Assembly: GCA_016937345.1 (NCBI GenBank)
Contig: JAFGWE010000041.1
Span: 1-46,413, forward strand
DNA: 46,413 nucleotides
Direction of reading: 5' to 3'
Origin: Methanomicrobiaceae archaeon
Lineage (GTDB): Archaea > Halobacteriota > Methanomicrobia > Methanomicrobiales > Methanomicrobiaceae
Both the position numbers and the translations under genes were made by a program. Positions 1 to 9,499 of the stretch are shown in pieces (the first letter of the stretch is position 1; the number at the start of each line of letters is the position of its first letter). The notes under the pieces were generated by a model. That model did not search any database, was not told the DNA's origin, and saw only the letters and a list, made by a program, of their open reading frames with translations.

Positions 1-312
1 AAATGTACCTGAAGATGTCTTGAAAAATGGGACTGACTGATTTTAGAGTTAATTTTATATGCAAAAAGGCTGGTTGGACAAACTCTATAGATGATTATCA
101 AAAAAGAAGAAGTTAAGGTACTGCTCGAAATATGCCTTTTTATAGCATTAAAAAACCAGGTTAGATGCCAGATTTGAGTTTAATATGAAGATACTGACAA
201 AATTCCATCCGGAGAGAAACGGATTAATAACTGACAGAAGCAGTATGAAATTTCAGAAAGCCAATTATTGTATTTTTATGAATCAGTATAATTCTGTACG
301 GAGTGGTCTTTT
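1..312. other. Intergenic region upstream of the histidine kinase
   Basis: No complete gene is visible. In frame 2 a short open stretch from the window edge ends at a TGA at 38-40 (residues NVPEDVLKNGTD) and could be the tail of an upstream plus-strand gene, but this is too short to prove. The remainder is A/T-rich and leads to a GGAG ribosome site at 300-303 serving the TTG start at 313. Confidence 0.3.
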
Positions 313-3300
313 TTGAGCAGCGGACTAAAAGTGCTGATTGTTGAGGATGAGGCATTAATAGGTGTCAGTCTTGAAAGAGTTCTTGGCAGAATGGGCTATC
401 AGACTGTAGGAGTTGCCTCTTCCGGAGAAGAGGGAATAGAACTTGCCTTTTTAACACATCCTGATGTTATCCTGATGGACATCCGCATCAAAGGCAGTAT
501 AGATGGTATTGAGGCTTCAAAGAGGATAAATGAGAGACTTAGTGTTCCTGTAATATTTCTTACTGCTTACAATGATGATCAGTATATTGACCGCTGTGTA
601 AAGACAGAATCCTATGGATTTCTCACAAAACCTGCAGGTTCACAGGAGATAAAGGCCGCAATTGAGATTGCCGTGAGCAGGCACCGGGCCTTTAAGGCAG
701 AGGAGGGGATGAGAAAGAAGGAATCTGTTTTAAAAGCCGTAGGTTTTGCCGCAGAACAGTTTCTCTCAAGCTCTACTTTTGAAGAGGGAATAAAAAAGAC
801 TCTTTCAAATCTTGGGTGTCGTACAGGTTTTGAAAGGGTCTCTCTTTTTGAAAATATTTATGACGAAAACGGCAAAATCTGCATGAAACCCTTCTATTCG
901 TGGGATTCACAGCCGGGAAAGTCTGATACGCTCTCTAACACCCTGCCTTATTCAGCCATGGCTCCCAAATTTGAAGAGATGCTGCGAAAAGGGGAGATAA
1001 TCTTTGGAAATATTGAGGATTTTTCAATGTCGGAGACAAATCCTTTAGTAAACAGTGCTCCTGACTCAGTTCTTGTTGTTCCTGGTTTTTCAGGAGATTT
1101 ATGGTGGGGCTTTATATGCTTTGAGACATCGCGGATGGCTGAAAACTGGTCAGAAGGGGAAAAGGAAGGTCTTTGTGCTGCGGCGACATTTATCGGTTCT
1201 GCAATCCTCAACAAAAAGCTTAATGATGATATTAAGAGCAATGAGGAGCAATATCGCTCCTTTTACACTCTTCTTAGGACAATGTGTGATAATGTGCCTG
1301 ATATGATCTGGGCAAAGGACCCTGAAGGCAGATACACATTTGCAAACCGTAGTTTTTGTCAGGATATATTAGGAATAAAAGACACAGGTGAACCTGTTGG
1401 AAAAGATATTCATCACTTCATCGAAAAATTAAGGCAGAAAAACTCTGAAGATTCCAGAATAAAGGCTCTTGAGGAGCGTATAAAATGCCATTCCCCGGAT
1501 ATGATTGCATATAAAAAGCCTTTTCAGTCCATATTTGAGTTCAGGGATGAGGACAAAAATCTGTATTTTGATTCTTATGAGGTTCCTTTCTGTGATGAGG
1601 ATGGAAATTTTCTTGGAACAGTCGGATGCGGGAGAAATGTTACAAAGGAGAAGGAGTACGAAAATAGTCTTCTTGAGATTAATGCCCGTTTTACAGCCTT
1701 CATGGACAAACTTCCCGCATGTGCCTATATAAGAGACCGTGCCGGGAATATTATATATGCAAACCAGTACACAAAAGATCTTTTTGGTGCTGAAAACTGG
1801 TCTCTTTTATTCAGTCCTGAGATTTACGGTGAAAATGACCCCGGTGCAATAGAAGAGATAAACAAAAGGATCCGGAAATCCGGACCTCTGGAAAGGGAAG
1901 GAACATTCATTTTAAGCGACAAAAAACCGCATACCCTAAAATTCATACTTTTTCCAATATCCTACAGCGGTATTGAGGATTTAACAGGCGCAATAGCTAT
2001 TGATGTCACAAAGACCAAGGAGGCGGAGCTGAATCTTTTTGAATCAGAGGAAAAATATCGTCTTTTATTTGAGACTGCAAACGATGCAATATATGTTGGT
2101 GACGGAGAGGTATGCCTGGACTGCAATTCAAAGATGTGCCAGATAATTGGATATGAGAAGGATGAAATAGTCGGACATAGTGTTGCAGATTTCTCTCCGG
2201 AATATCAGCCGGATAAAAGACGTTCGGCTGACAGGGTAAAAGAGCTTATCCAAGAGTCCCTTAACGGTGAGGAGATTGAGATCTTCGACTGGCAGGCGAA
2301 GAAGAAATCCGGAGAGATAATAGACACAAGGGTAAGCATGAATTCTGTTAAAATAGGCAGCAAAAATCATATATTTCTGATTTTACGTGATATAACAGAA
2401 GAAAAAATATATGAAAAGGCACTACGGGAGAGTGAGACAAGATACAGAAGTCTTGTTGATAACTCTCCTATAGGAATTGAAATATTCCAGGATCAAAAAA
2501 TAGTCTATGCAAGCCCTGTTTTAGCAGATATCACCTCTATGAGCATTGAGGAGATACTGTCCAGACCCTTTTCAGATCTGGTTCACCCTGATGATCTAAA
2601 ATTTATTCTGGAACTGAACAGAAGAAGACTTGAAGGTTTTGATGATGTTCAGAATAATTATAAAATCAGGATCATTGACGGAAAAGGGGATATAAAAGTA
2701 TTAGATGTGAATGTCGTTTTAATAGAATGGAACAACAGGCCTGCAACACTGAATTTCCTTCTTGATATCACAGAGAAAGAGAAGGCAGAAGATGCCTTAA
2801 AAGAGAGCGAAGAGCGTTACCGCGGTGTTGTTGAGAATGCAAGAATAAATATTATGATCACACAGGAGGGCAGAATTTGTTATGTAAATCCTTCAACTGC
2901 TGAATTCCTCGGATTATCAAATGAAAATCTGATCTCAAGACCTTTCCTGGAGTTTATCTATGAGGATGACAGGGAGATGGTTCTGAGAAATCACATACTC
3001 CGTCTGTCGGGTGAAAAAAGTGAAAAAATCCCCGAAAAGTACATCCTGCGGGCATATAACTATAAAAATGAATTAAGGACGATGGATTTTAACACAACTG
3101 TTATCCAGTGGAAAGGAAAACCTGCAACATTAAATTTCCTTCTTGATATAACGGATCAGATTGAATCAACCGAACTTATCCAGAAGGCGCTTATTGAAAA
3201 GACAGTTCTTCTCCAGGAGGTTCATCACAGGGTTAAGAACAATCTTGCACTTATAAATTCGCTTCTTTCAATGCAGGCAAGAAAAGCATCCAGCGATGAT

Positions 3301-3798
3301 GTAATAAACAATCTCAGGGATGCCGAGACAAGAATATTTTCAATTGCAGCTGTCCACGAGGGTCTGTACAGGTCTTCATCAATATCCGGAATTCCGGCTG
3401 ATGAACATTTCAGAAACCTTGGGAGGGAGATTATCAGCAGTTATTCTCCGGATGTCAAAATACAGTTTGATGTTTTTACAAATGACTGTGAGCTTGGTTT
3501 AAATGATGCAATCCCGATAAGTCTTATAATCAATGAACTTCTGACAAATTCTATAAAATATGCTTTTGCCGGCAGGAAAGAAGGCAGAATCCGCATTGAG
3601 ATGGACTGCACAAATGACAGTGTCAGTCTTTTAGTAGAAGACGACGGAGTCGGAATTCCCCCGGATTTCTCTCTTTATGAAAATGAATCACTGGGTCTTA
3701 CTCTTGTAAGAAATATTGTTGAAATGCAACTTGAAGGGACAATTAATCTTGAAAGAGATGGCGGAACAAGATGGATTATTTCCATGCCGAAAGTGTAG
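313..3798 (+). CDS. Hybrid sensor histidine kinase: REC-GAF-five PAS-HisKA_2/HATPase
   Basis: A soluble multi-sensor kinase of 1161 residues with no membrane segment, so it should sense cytoplasmic signals. In order: a receiver domain (about 1-125; acidic pair E11/D12, phosphoacceptor D56 in DVILMD, Lys in GFLTKPAG); a GAF-like domain (about 135-310); five PAS domains starting near 318, 455, 577, 707 and 830; then a HisKA_2/HWE-type dimerisation motif (HHRVKNN, phospho-His about H972) and a C-terminal HATPase with the G-box DDGVGIP. The start is TTG with GGAGTGG nine bases upstream. Having REC at the N-terminus of a kinase suggests that an upstream kinase or phosphotransfer protein tunes it, or that it passes phosphate internally. 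No dedicated partner is adjacent; it is followed by a terminator-like hairpin. The ligand is unknown. Class assignment is certain, function is not. Confidence 0.93.
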   Translation: MSSGLKVLIVEDEALIGVSLERVLGRMGYQTVGVASSGEEGIELAFLTHPDVILMDIRIKGSIDGIEASKRINERLSVPVIFLTAYNDDQYIDRCVKTESYGFLTKPAGSQEIKAAIEIAVSRHRAFKAEEGMRKKESVLKAVGFAAEQFLSSSTFEEGIKKTLSNLGCRTGFERVSLFENIYDENGKICMKPFYSWDSQPGKSDTLSNTLPYSAMAPKFEEMLRKGEIIFGNIEDFSMSETNPLVNSAPDSVLVVPGFSGDLWWGFICFETSRMAENWSEGEKEGLCAAATFIGSAILNKKLNDDIKSNEEQYRSFYTLLRTMCDNVPDMIWAKDPEGRYTFANRSFCQDILGIKDTGEPVGKDIHHFIEKLRQKNSEDSRIKALEERIKCHSPDMIAYKKPFQSIFEFRDEDKNLYFDSYEVPFCDEDGNFLGTVGCGRNVTKEKEYENSLLEINARFTAFMDKLPACAYIRDRAGNIIYANQYTKDLFGAENWSLLFSPEIYGENDPGAIEEINKRIRKSGPLEREGTFILSDKKPHTLKFILFPISYSGIEDLTGAIAIDVTKTKEAELNLFESEEKYRLLFETANDAIYVGDGEVCLDCNSKMCQIIGYEKDEIVGHSVADFSPEYQPDKRRSADRVKELIQESLNGEEIEIFDWQAKKKSGEIIDTRVSMNSVKIGSKNHIFLILRDITEEKIYEKALRESETRYRSLVDNSPIGIEIFQDQKIVYASPVLADITSMSIEEILSRPFSDLVHPDDLKFILELNRRRLEGFDDVQNNYKIRIIDGKGDIKVLDVNVVLIEWNNRPATLNFLLDITEKEKAEDALKESEERYRGVVENARINIMITQEGRICYVNPSTAEFLGLSNENLISRPFLEFIYEDDREMVLRNHILRLSGEKSEKIPEKYILRAYNYKNELRTMDFNTTVIQWKGKPATLNFLLDITDQIESTELIQKALIEKTVLLQEVHHRVKNNLALINSLLSMQARKASSDDVINNLRDAETRIFSIAAVHEGLYRSSSISGIPADEHFRNLGREIISSYSPDVKIQFDVFTNDCELGLNDAIPISLIINELLTNSIKYAFAGRKEGRIRIEMDCTNDSVSLLVEDDGVGIPPDFSLYENESLGLTLVRNIVEMQLEGTINLERDGGTRWIISMPKV

Positions 3799-3807
3799 AT
3801 AATAAAA

Positions 3808-3835
3808 AATCAGCTGAAATCCTGATTATTTTTTT
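3808..3835 (+). terminator. Hairpin plus T-run after the histidine kinase
   Basis: Inverted repeat AATCAG (3808-3813) and CTGATT (3822-3827) with an 8-base loop, followed directly by ATTTTTTT. It lies 10 bases after the stop codon and looks like a terminator for the kinase gene. Confidence 0.6.
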
Positions 3836-3917
3836 GAGTCTTTTAAGCCCGGGAATTCATACGGCCTTATCATTTTTCTGTTGTGAATAAGAAATTTTAA
3901 CCCTCAGGAAATCATAA

Positions 3918-4760
3918 ATGACTCTGATGGGTTATAAATCCATTAAGAAGAGAGTCTATGAGGTACTTGAGGCATCCTGTGACAGTGATACTGCAGGTTT
4001 TGTTTTTGATTCCTGCATTGTCGGGCTTATTGCTCTAAATATTGCTGTAATCATTCTTGCAAGTGTCAGCTCTTTTTATGCGAAGCACTATGCTTTCATA
4101 ATCCTTGTATCGGCTATAACCCTTGTTGTCTTTTCTGCAGAGTATCTTCTGAGGCTTTGGACCTGCAATCTTTCATCAGATTATCAGAAGCCTGTTATCG
4201 GCCGGATAAAATGGATGTTAACTCCTTATGCAATTATCGATCTTCTGGCAATTCTTCCTTTTTATCTGTTTATAATCTTTGGTGTTGATGTTACAGGGCT
4301 TATTGTCTTAAGGGTATTTCGTGTGTTTAAAATTGTCCGGTATTCAGACTCAATCAATAACATAATTGCGGTGTTAAAAAATGAAAAAGACACACTGATT
4401 ACATCCTATGCTGTCCTTTTTATTGTATTAATTGTTGCGGCAACTATCATGTTTCAGTTTGAGAATGCCGCACAGCCTGAGGCATTTTCAAGCATTCCGG
4501 CTTCGATGTGGTGGGGGGTAATCACACTTGCAACGGTAGGCTATGGGGATATAACCCCGATAACTCCGGCCGGAAAGATATTTGGATCTCTTATTGCACT
4601 GATTGGAATTGGCATATTTGCGCTTCCTGCAGGTATTCTTGCATCCGGATTTGCAAGACAGCTTGAAAAAAAGGACGAGGCAATGGAGGATGAGAGGGTC
4701 TACCTGTGCCCCCACTGCAAAAATGAAGTCCGGATGAAAGATCTCTGGAGAAAAAAATAG
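3918..4760 (+). CDS. Voltage-gated potassium channel (six-TM Kv type)
   Basis: Ion-channel subunit of 280 residues in the cytoplasmic membrane. The sequence shows hydrophobic segments for S1-S3, an S4 voltage sensor with basic residues every third position (R132, R135, K138, R141), then the S5-pore-S6 unit with the selectivity filter TVGYGD (206-211). The soluble tail after residue 250 carries a single CPHC pair (C264, C267), too little for a full zinc finger unless the tetramer shares metal. The ATG start has AGGAAAT eight bases upstream. It is a single-gene unit between the kinase and a convergent gene. Family membership (voltage-gated K+ channel superfamily) is secure; physiological role (membrane potential or osmotic control) is inferred. 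Confidence 0.93.
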   Translation: MTLMGYKSIKKRVYEVLEASCDSDTAGFVFDSCIVGLIALNIAVIILASVSSFYAKHYAFIILVSAITLVVFSAEYLLRLWTCNLSSDYQKPVIGRIKWMLTPYAIIDLLAILPFYLFIIFGVDVTGLIVLRVFRVFKIVRYSDSINNIIAVLKNEKDTLITSYAVLFIVLIVAATIMFQFENAAQPEAFSSIPASMWWGVITLATVGYGDITPITPAGKIFGSLIALIGIGIFALPAGILASGFARQLEKKDEAMEDERVYLCPHCKNEVRMKDLWRKK

Positions 4761-4809
4761 AATCCTGATATAAAACTCACTTTGTGATTTATATGCTTTT
4801 TTTAGATTA

Positions 4810-5316
4810 TTATTTTTTTACTATCAGAACTTCACACTCATGATCGCCGTTGCACATATTTTTCTGGACAACAGGCCTGTATGCAGGGTTTAAGCCTTCA
4901 ATTGCGGAGTCTGAAAAAACTTTGCACAATCCTGCGGCACCTCTTGTGTCTGCCCCTCTTTCAAGCGCAATTTTGAGGATAGGGCATGAAAATATTGTGA
5001 TTTTTGCAATATCATTTTTCTCTTCTGTTATTCTGTTCTGAAACCCCGGGCCGAATATTGCACCCGAGAAAAATGAAAAAGCTTCTGCAACGTCTTTTGC
5101 AGTTGAAAGAGAACAGTTAAACTCTTTTGCATATCTCTTCTGCTTTTTGCCGGCATCTTTCCAGATATTTAATTCCGCCTCTTTTATCTCCGCATCACAT
5201 CTGCCCTGTGAGATTTTTCTCATCTCCTCATCAAATATATTAGGCAGATAACCGGCAAAATCTGATGCTATCTTCCAGCGAGCCTCGGTGATTGAATTCA
5301 GGTCTGAATTTTGCAT
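4810..5316 (-). CDS. Cysteine-rich protein, L-2-amino-thiazoline-4-carboxylate hydrolase-like
   Basis: A soluble 168-residue protein with no signal peptide. The C-terminal part has the pattern CP (C111), LC (C131), a proline/arginine stretch, C155 and GDHEC (C161) before a terminal hydrophobic strand. This pattern resembles the family annotated as L-2-amino-thiazoline-4-carboxylic acid hydrolase, many of whose members in methanogens are of unknown function. The N-terminal half is helical and charged. It is convergent with the potassium channel gene and stands alone. I infer the family from the spacing of cysteines only; enzymatic activity is not established, and it could instead be a metal- or cofactor-binding protein. 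Confidence 0.6.
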   Translation of the reverse strand: MQNSDLNSITEARWKIASDFAGYLPNIFDEEMRKISQGRCDAEIKEAELNIWKDAGKKQKRYAKEFNCSLSTAKDVAEAFSFFSGAIFGPGFQNRITEEKNDIAKITIFSCPILKIALERGADTRGAAGLCKVFSDSAIEGLNPAYRPVVQKNMCNGDHECEVLIVKK

Positions 5317-5787
5317 TTTTATATTATCCCCCCGTTGCGGAATATCCCCTGAATATGCAAGCTGAATTGCTGAAAAGAATTAATCCTTTTTTTAAGGAAT
5401 ATTCCCCCTTTTATTTTTATTATATCAGCTTTTTTCAGGAAATTTATTATTCCTCCGCAGGACAGATTCTAAATCTGGACTATGAGGATATAAATTTATG
5501 TATATGTGATTTTTTATCGCAGAAAAAGCTGCAAAACTTCCGTTTTTCGGGTAATTTATTCTTAGTTTATTAGTTTTCTTATATTTTTCATGCAAAAATT
5601 CCCTTTGATCCTATAGATGTTAATATCCGGTTATGTCTTATTCATGCAAGAGATATTTTTTTAATGATTGAGGGAAAACCGGGATAATTTTTGAGTATTG
5701 AGGTTTAAAAATGGTCTGCAATATTTTTATAATAATATATGGATTAAACATTATTTCTGCAAGTAGTATTAAACCTCATTAATTACA
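5317..5787. other. A/T-rich intergenic region without a convincing gene
   Basis: About 470 bases that contain only a phenylalanine/tyrosine-rich open frame (5292-5573, plus strand) overlapping the start of the minus-strand gene. That composition is typical of translated A/T-rich spacer. No RNA gene or repeat was recognised. Confidence 0.5.
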
Positions 5788-5883
5788 TATATATAGTTAT
5801 ATTTTCAATAATGGGGGCCCCGGGTATTAGGGAAACACAAAAATTGTTTCCACATTTTTTGCAGCGGGTCATTTTTAGGAGAT
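5788..5883 (+). promoter_or_regulatory. TATA box, inverted repeat and RBS before the 5894 gene
   Basis: TATATATA at 5788-5795 predicts a transcript start near 5817. A perfect inverted repeat follows, GGAAACA (5831-5837) and TGTTTCC (5845-5851) with a 7-base spacer, which would lie in the 5' untranslated region. AGGAGAT at 5877-5883 is the ribosome site. The repeat could be an operator just downstream of the start or an RNA hairpin. Confidence 0.5.
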
Positions 5884-5893
5884 ATTTGATAGC

Positions 5894-6292
5894 ATGGCAA
5901 AGTTAAAAGCGATATACTGGGATGACAGGACTCTTTTTTCAAAGGAGAAACTGGATGAATATATTCTGATTCTGACAGATCTGATTAAGAAATGGGATCC
6001 AACAAAATACAATGGCACAGCTTTTATTCTGATGTCTTATTTTGAGGAGATGAAAAAAGCCCTTGATCTTTTAAGTCAGGAATATGAAGATAAGAGAAGG
6101 CTTGATGATATTATCTCAAAAGACGATATAAGTTCATTTGTTCCTGTGGCAGAGAATCTCTCAGGATATCCTGTATGGGCAACAGACAGATGGGGTGTTG
6201 CCTTCATGATAGACGATGATGAGACTATGAAGACTATGAAAATAAAGGATATGATCTTAAGCCACTCCGGTGTTTCAGATTATACAAATTAA
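5894..6292 (+). CDS. Hypothetical protein, helical
   Basis: A 132-residue soluble acidic protein I do not recognise. The first 85 residues look helical (charged and hydrophobic residues alternating with helical spacing). The C-terminal part contains YPVWATDRWGVAFMID, suggesting a small beta element. A perfect 9-base tandem duplication (GACTATGAA at 6223-6231 and 6232-6240) encodes the repeated TMK. The start is well supported by AGGAGAT ten bases upstream and by a TATA box with leader. It stands alone before tRNA-Ser. Probably lineage-specific; no function can be assigned. Confidence 0.7.
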   Translation: MAKLKAIYWDDRTLFSKEKLDEYILILTDLIKKWDPTKYNGTAFILMSYFEEMKKALDLLSQEYEDKRRLDDIISKDDISSFVPVAENLSGYPVWATDRWGVAFMIDDDETMKTMKIKDMILSHSGVSDYTN

Positions 6293-6392
6293 TTTTTTGC
6301 TATAATTTCAATTAAAAACTGATTTTTCCCATCTTATTAGAATCTGATATCATCTGTATGATGTTTTTTAATCAATAATTAAGAGCCAAAAG

Positions 6393-6476
6393 CGCCGAGA
6401 AGGAGATTTGAACTCCTGTGGTGCGGACACCAGCGGCTTTCGAGGCCGCCGCCTTACCGGACTAGACTATCTCGGC
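6393..6476 (-). tRNA. tRNA-Ser (anticodon CGA)
   Basis: On the minus strand a full cloverleaf folds: acceptor stem GCCGAGA/TCTCGGC (6470-6476 with 6394-6400), anticodon stem GCGGC/GCCGC with loop CTCGAAA (anticodon CGA, reads UCG), a long variable arm GGTGTCCGCACC typical of serine tRNA, and T-arm AGGAG/CTCCT around TTCAAAT. The discriminator base is G at 6393. The next bases are CTTT, so CCA is not encoded. No intron is seen. Confidence 0.96.
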
Positions 6477-6492
6477 TTTGGGAAAAAGTGAA

Positions 6493-6528
6493 TCAAAAAC
6501 CCTGCGGTTTTTTGATGAGGTTATATAT
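6493..6528 (-). promoter_or_regulatory. tRNA-Ser promoter and overlapping hairpin
   Basis: Read on the minus strand, a TATATAA element (about 6521-6527) stands 45-50 bases before the tRNA. Between them an inverted repeat (TCAAAAACC near 6493-6501 with GGTTTTTTGA at 6506-6515, loop CTGC) could end transcripts from the peptidase gene upstream. Both assignments are inferred from sequence pattern. Confidence 0.45.
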
Positions 6529-6651
6529 TGTTGATATTTACTGATAATAATAACGCTGAATCAACTTTATCAGCCTGTTTTCATCCGGACCTTATTAATG
6601 AAATTTATTATGATTTTTTTGGATAAACGGGTCTTTATGGTCTCTAAAATT

Positions 6652-7623
6652 TCAGGAGTTAACCTGCAGGCTCTCTAAAAAATTTCCATAATTTTCAATC
6701 ATTCTGCATCTTTTGTCAGCATCCGGCATAACCTTCTTTAACGTTTTATAAAACTCCGGTTTGTGGTTGGGATGAAAAAAATGGCACAGTTCATGTGCAA
6801 CAACGTATTCAATAAGAGAGTCCGGAAGCATGGCAAGGCATTCATTGAATATAACCAGGTTTTTTGCCGGTATGCACTTTGCCCAGTATGTCCTGTAAAG
6901 ACTGATATCAGTTTCCGGAGTGCATATTCCAAACATTCTGGCGTATTTTGGTACATAACTGTTTATTTTGTTCTGTGTAGCATTCTGAAATAAACCTGAG
7001 ATTTCATTTTTAATCCGCTTTTCATCTTCCATCTGATTGTCAGGAAGTGTAATTGTAAGAATGCCGGATTTAAGATTTGGTTTTGCCCCTGCTGCAGATC
7101 TGACTGTTTTTATCCTGACTATTCTGCCCTTAAAAGGGACCATTCCCCCGTCTTTGAGTTCTATCCTGCTTGTTTTCTCTCTCTTTTTCTCATTTAATTT
7201 TTCATGAATTAATGAGATATTTTTTCTTAAAAATGACTCCACATCTTCCTGTTCTGTAAAGACGGGGACTGCAACTTCAATTCTATTGTCTTTGAATAAT
7301 TTAATGCCGAAATCATCTGCCCTTTTTTTGTATTTAACAGTGTAAATGTATGTTATATCCCCGAATGTCATCGAATATTCTTTTTTTTCCTTTTTTTCAG
7401 CGGAGGAGTAATTCTCTGCAATCCATTTGGATTTACTGTTTAAAACAAAGTATATTTCTTCTTTTCTTACACCTTTTGGTGCTTTCACAAGAAGTTTTGG
7501 CCCTTTTATTATCTCAAGGGATACTTTTCGCCGCTTTTCTGAGTATTCAACGATAAAATAAAAATTTCTGTTATTTATCGTTACAAAACCCTCATTCAGT
7601 TCATTATTATCTGTTTTAGTCAT
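6652..7623 (-). CDS. YgjP-like M48-type metallopeptidase
   Basis: A soluble 323-residue putative zinc peptidase of the YgjP/DUF45 (SprT-like) family. The catalytic motif is HELCH (277-281) followed by FHPNH (to H287) and a Phe/Tyr-rich helix. The N-terminal half is a beta-rich domain with the usual RKVSLEI and KAPKGV elements, as in other YgjP proteins. Length is somewhat greater than the bacterial 230-250-residue members because of extra sequence in the middle (about 80-180). Such genes often sit near restriction systems, but here the neighbours are a tRNA and ilvD. The ATG start at 7623 faces ilvD across a 150-base divergent intergenic region. Substrate unknown. Confidence 0.88.
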   Translation of the reverse strand: MTKTDNNELNEGFVTINNRNFYFIVEYSEKRRKVSLEIIKGPKLLVKAPKGVRKEEIYFVLNSKSKWIAENYSSAEKKEKKEYSMTFGDITYIYTVKYKKRADDFGIKLFKDNRIEVAVPVFTEQEDVESFLRKNISLIHEKLNEKKREKTSRIELKDGGMVPFKGRIVRIKTVRSAAGAKPNLKSGILTITLPDNQMEDEKRIKNEISGLFQNATQNKINSYVPKYARMFGICTPETDISLYRTYWAKCIPAKNLVIFNECLAMLPDSLIEYVVAHELCHFFHPNHKPEFYKTLKKVMPDADKRCRMIENYGNFLESLQVNS

Positions 7624-7774
7624 GTTGTGAGGTTCCGGGAAAGAAATATCCGGGGATTTATATTTGGACCGGATCTCTTATCAGTCTTTTAGTGCTGACT
7701 GTTTTGTCTTTTTTTAAAGACAGTTATTTGCGTTTGTTTTAATACTCACAAGAGCCTTAATTTCAGTGGTTAAG

Positions 7775-9418
7775 ATGCGCAGTGATGAAGCAAAGTCAGG
7801 ATATACAAGAGCGCCAAACAGGTCTTTAATACGCTCACTTGGAATATCGGATATGGAGATGGAAAAACCCTTTATAGGGGTTGCAAACTCCTGGAATACA
7901 ATTGTTCCCGGTCATACCCACCTCAGGATGGTCGCCGAACGCGTACGTGAGGGAATCGCAGCTGCAGGCGGAGTTGCATTTGAATTTAACACAATAGGGA
8001 TCTGTGACGGAATTGCAATGGGTCATGAAGGGATGCGTTATTCTCTTGCATCAAGGGAAAATATTGCAGATTCCGTTGAGCTTATGATACAGGCGCACCG
8101 CTTTGACGCACTCGTCTGCATATGCACATGCGATAAGATTGTCCCGGGGATGCTTATGGCTGCTGCAAGATGCAATATTCCGGCAATTGTTGTAACAGGC
8201 GGTAATATGCTTCCCGGACATCATCATGGGTGTGAAATTTCCTTGACAGATGTATTTGAGGGAGTTGGGAAGGTTGCGGCAAAAAAGATGACTGAAGAGG
8301 AGCTTTTTGAACTTGAAGCAGCCGCAATGCCGGGGTGTGGAAGCTGTCAGGGGCTTTACACTGCAAATACTATGGCATGCATGACAGAGGCAATGGGAAT
8401 GTCGCTTCCGGGCTGTGCCGCAATTCCTGCGGTTGACTCTGCAAAACTGCGTATCGCATATGAGAGCGGTTACCGTGTTGTTGAACTTTTAAAAGAAGAC
8501 TTAAAACCCTGTGATATCATAACTACAAAATCGCTTAAAAATGCAATTGCAGTTGATATGGCACTCGGAGGCTCGACAAACACTGTTCTTCACCTAATGG
8601 CAGTCGCACAGGAGGCAAATGTCCCGTTAAGCCTTGATGATTTTACAAAGATTGGAGAGACTGTTCCGCATATATGTTCGATGCAGCCCGGAGGTCCGCA
8701 CTCCATGCAGACACTGCACAGATCAGGCGGCATACCTGCGGTTTTAAAGCAGATAAAAGGTCATCTTGAGGAGAGTCTGACTGTTTCGGGCAAAACCGTC
8801 TATGAGATCGCAGACGGTGTCAGATATATTGATGACAATGTAATCAAGGGAGTTGATAGCCCTGTTCACAGCGCCGGAGGATTAAAGATTCTAAAAGGCA
8901 CTCTTGCACCCAACGGATCAGTTATAAAATCCGCGGCGGTTGTAGATGAGATGTGGAGGCATTCCGGTCCTGCACGTGTATTTGATGGTGAAAACGAGGC
9001 GATGGATGCAATCCTCTCCGGAAAGATTGCCGAAGGCGATGTTATTGTAATCCGCTACGAAGGGCCAAAAGGCGGTCCGGGAATGCCTGAGATGCTCTCA
9101 CCCACATCCGCCCTTATGGGTCTTGGCTACACCCGCGTTGCGCTTGTAACAGACGGCAGGTTTTCAGGCGGAACACGCGGTCCGTGCATAGGTCATGTCG
9201 CACCCGAGGCCGCTGCCGGCGGCCCTATAGGGCTTGTTGAGGAGGGCGATATCATCTCGGTCGATCTCTATTCCGGAACCCTAAATCTGGATGTCGATGA
9301 ATCTGTTCTAGCACACAGGAGAAGGACGTGGGTTCCAAAACAAAAGATTCTCAAAGGTGTTCTGGCAAGATATGCAAGATATGCCGGTCAGGCAGACAAA
9401 GGCGCAGTTCCTGAGTAA
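7775..9418 (+). CDS. ilvD: Dihydroxy-acid dehydratase
   Basis: Converts 2,3-dihydroxy-isovalerate and 2,3-dihydroxy-3-methylvalerate to the 2-oxo acids in valine and isoleucine synthesis; a cytoplasmic Fe-S enzyme. The 547-residue chain has the family features: NSWN near residue 38, C77, CDK (C119) and MPGCGSCQG (C188, C191) for cluster and Mg binding, [14 protein letters not shown], and the C-terminal [17 protein letters not shown]. Length is normal. I chose ATG 7775 because family members begin close to MRSDE; a GTG nine bases earlier is also open. It stands about 10 kb from the other branched-chain genes, separated by accessory genes. Confidence 0.97.
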   Translation: MRSDEAKSGYTRAPNRSLIRSLGISDMEMEKPFIGVANSWNTIVPGHTHLRMVAERVREGIAAAGGVAFEFNTIGICDGIAMGHEGMRYSLASRENIADSVELMIQAHRFDALVCICTCDKIVPGMLMAAARCNIPAIVVTGGNMLPGHHHGCEISLTDVFEGVGKVAAKKMTEEELFELEAAAMPGCGSCQGLYTANTMACMTEAMGMSLPGCAAIPAVDSAKLRIAYESGYRVVELLKEDLKPCDIITTKSLKNAIAVDMALGGSTNTVLHLMAVAQEANVPLSLDDFTKIGETVPHICSMQPGGPHSMQTLHRSGGIPAVLKQIKGHLEESLTVSGKTVYEIADGVRYIDDNVIKGVDSPVHSAGGLKILKGTLAPNGSVIKSAAVVDEMWRHSGPARVFDGENEAMDAILSGKIAEGDVIVIRYEGPKGGPGMPEMLSPTSALMGLGYTRVALVTDGRFSGGTRGPCIGHVAPEAAAGGPIGLVEEGDIISVDLYSGTLNLDVDESVLAHRRRTWVPKQKILKGVLARYARYAGQADKGAVPE

Positions 9419-9499
9419 AAATAAAGGCTCCAAATTTATTTTCAAATATTTTTTTTAATTCCCCAAAAGATTCAGTCAGGGAATATCGGCCTGGAATTA

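Noticed and set aside
5292-5573. 93-codon plus-strand open frame, Phe/Tyr-rich
   Set aside because: It overlaps the start of a better supported minus-strand gene, lacks a ribosome site, and its composition is that of translated A/T-rich spacer.
5831-5851. NrpR nitrogen-regulator operator
   Set aside because: The NrpR consensus has GGAA and TTCC six bases apart; here they are thirteen apart.
6393-6476. tRNA-Ser as an integration site of a mobile element
   Set aside because: No integrase gene and no repeated tRNA 3' end were seen nearby.
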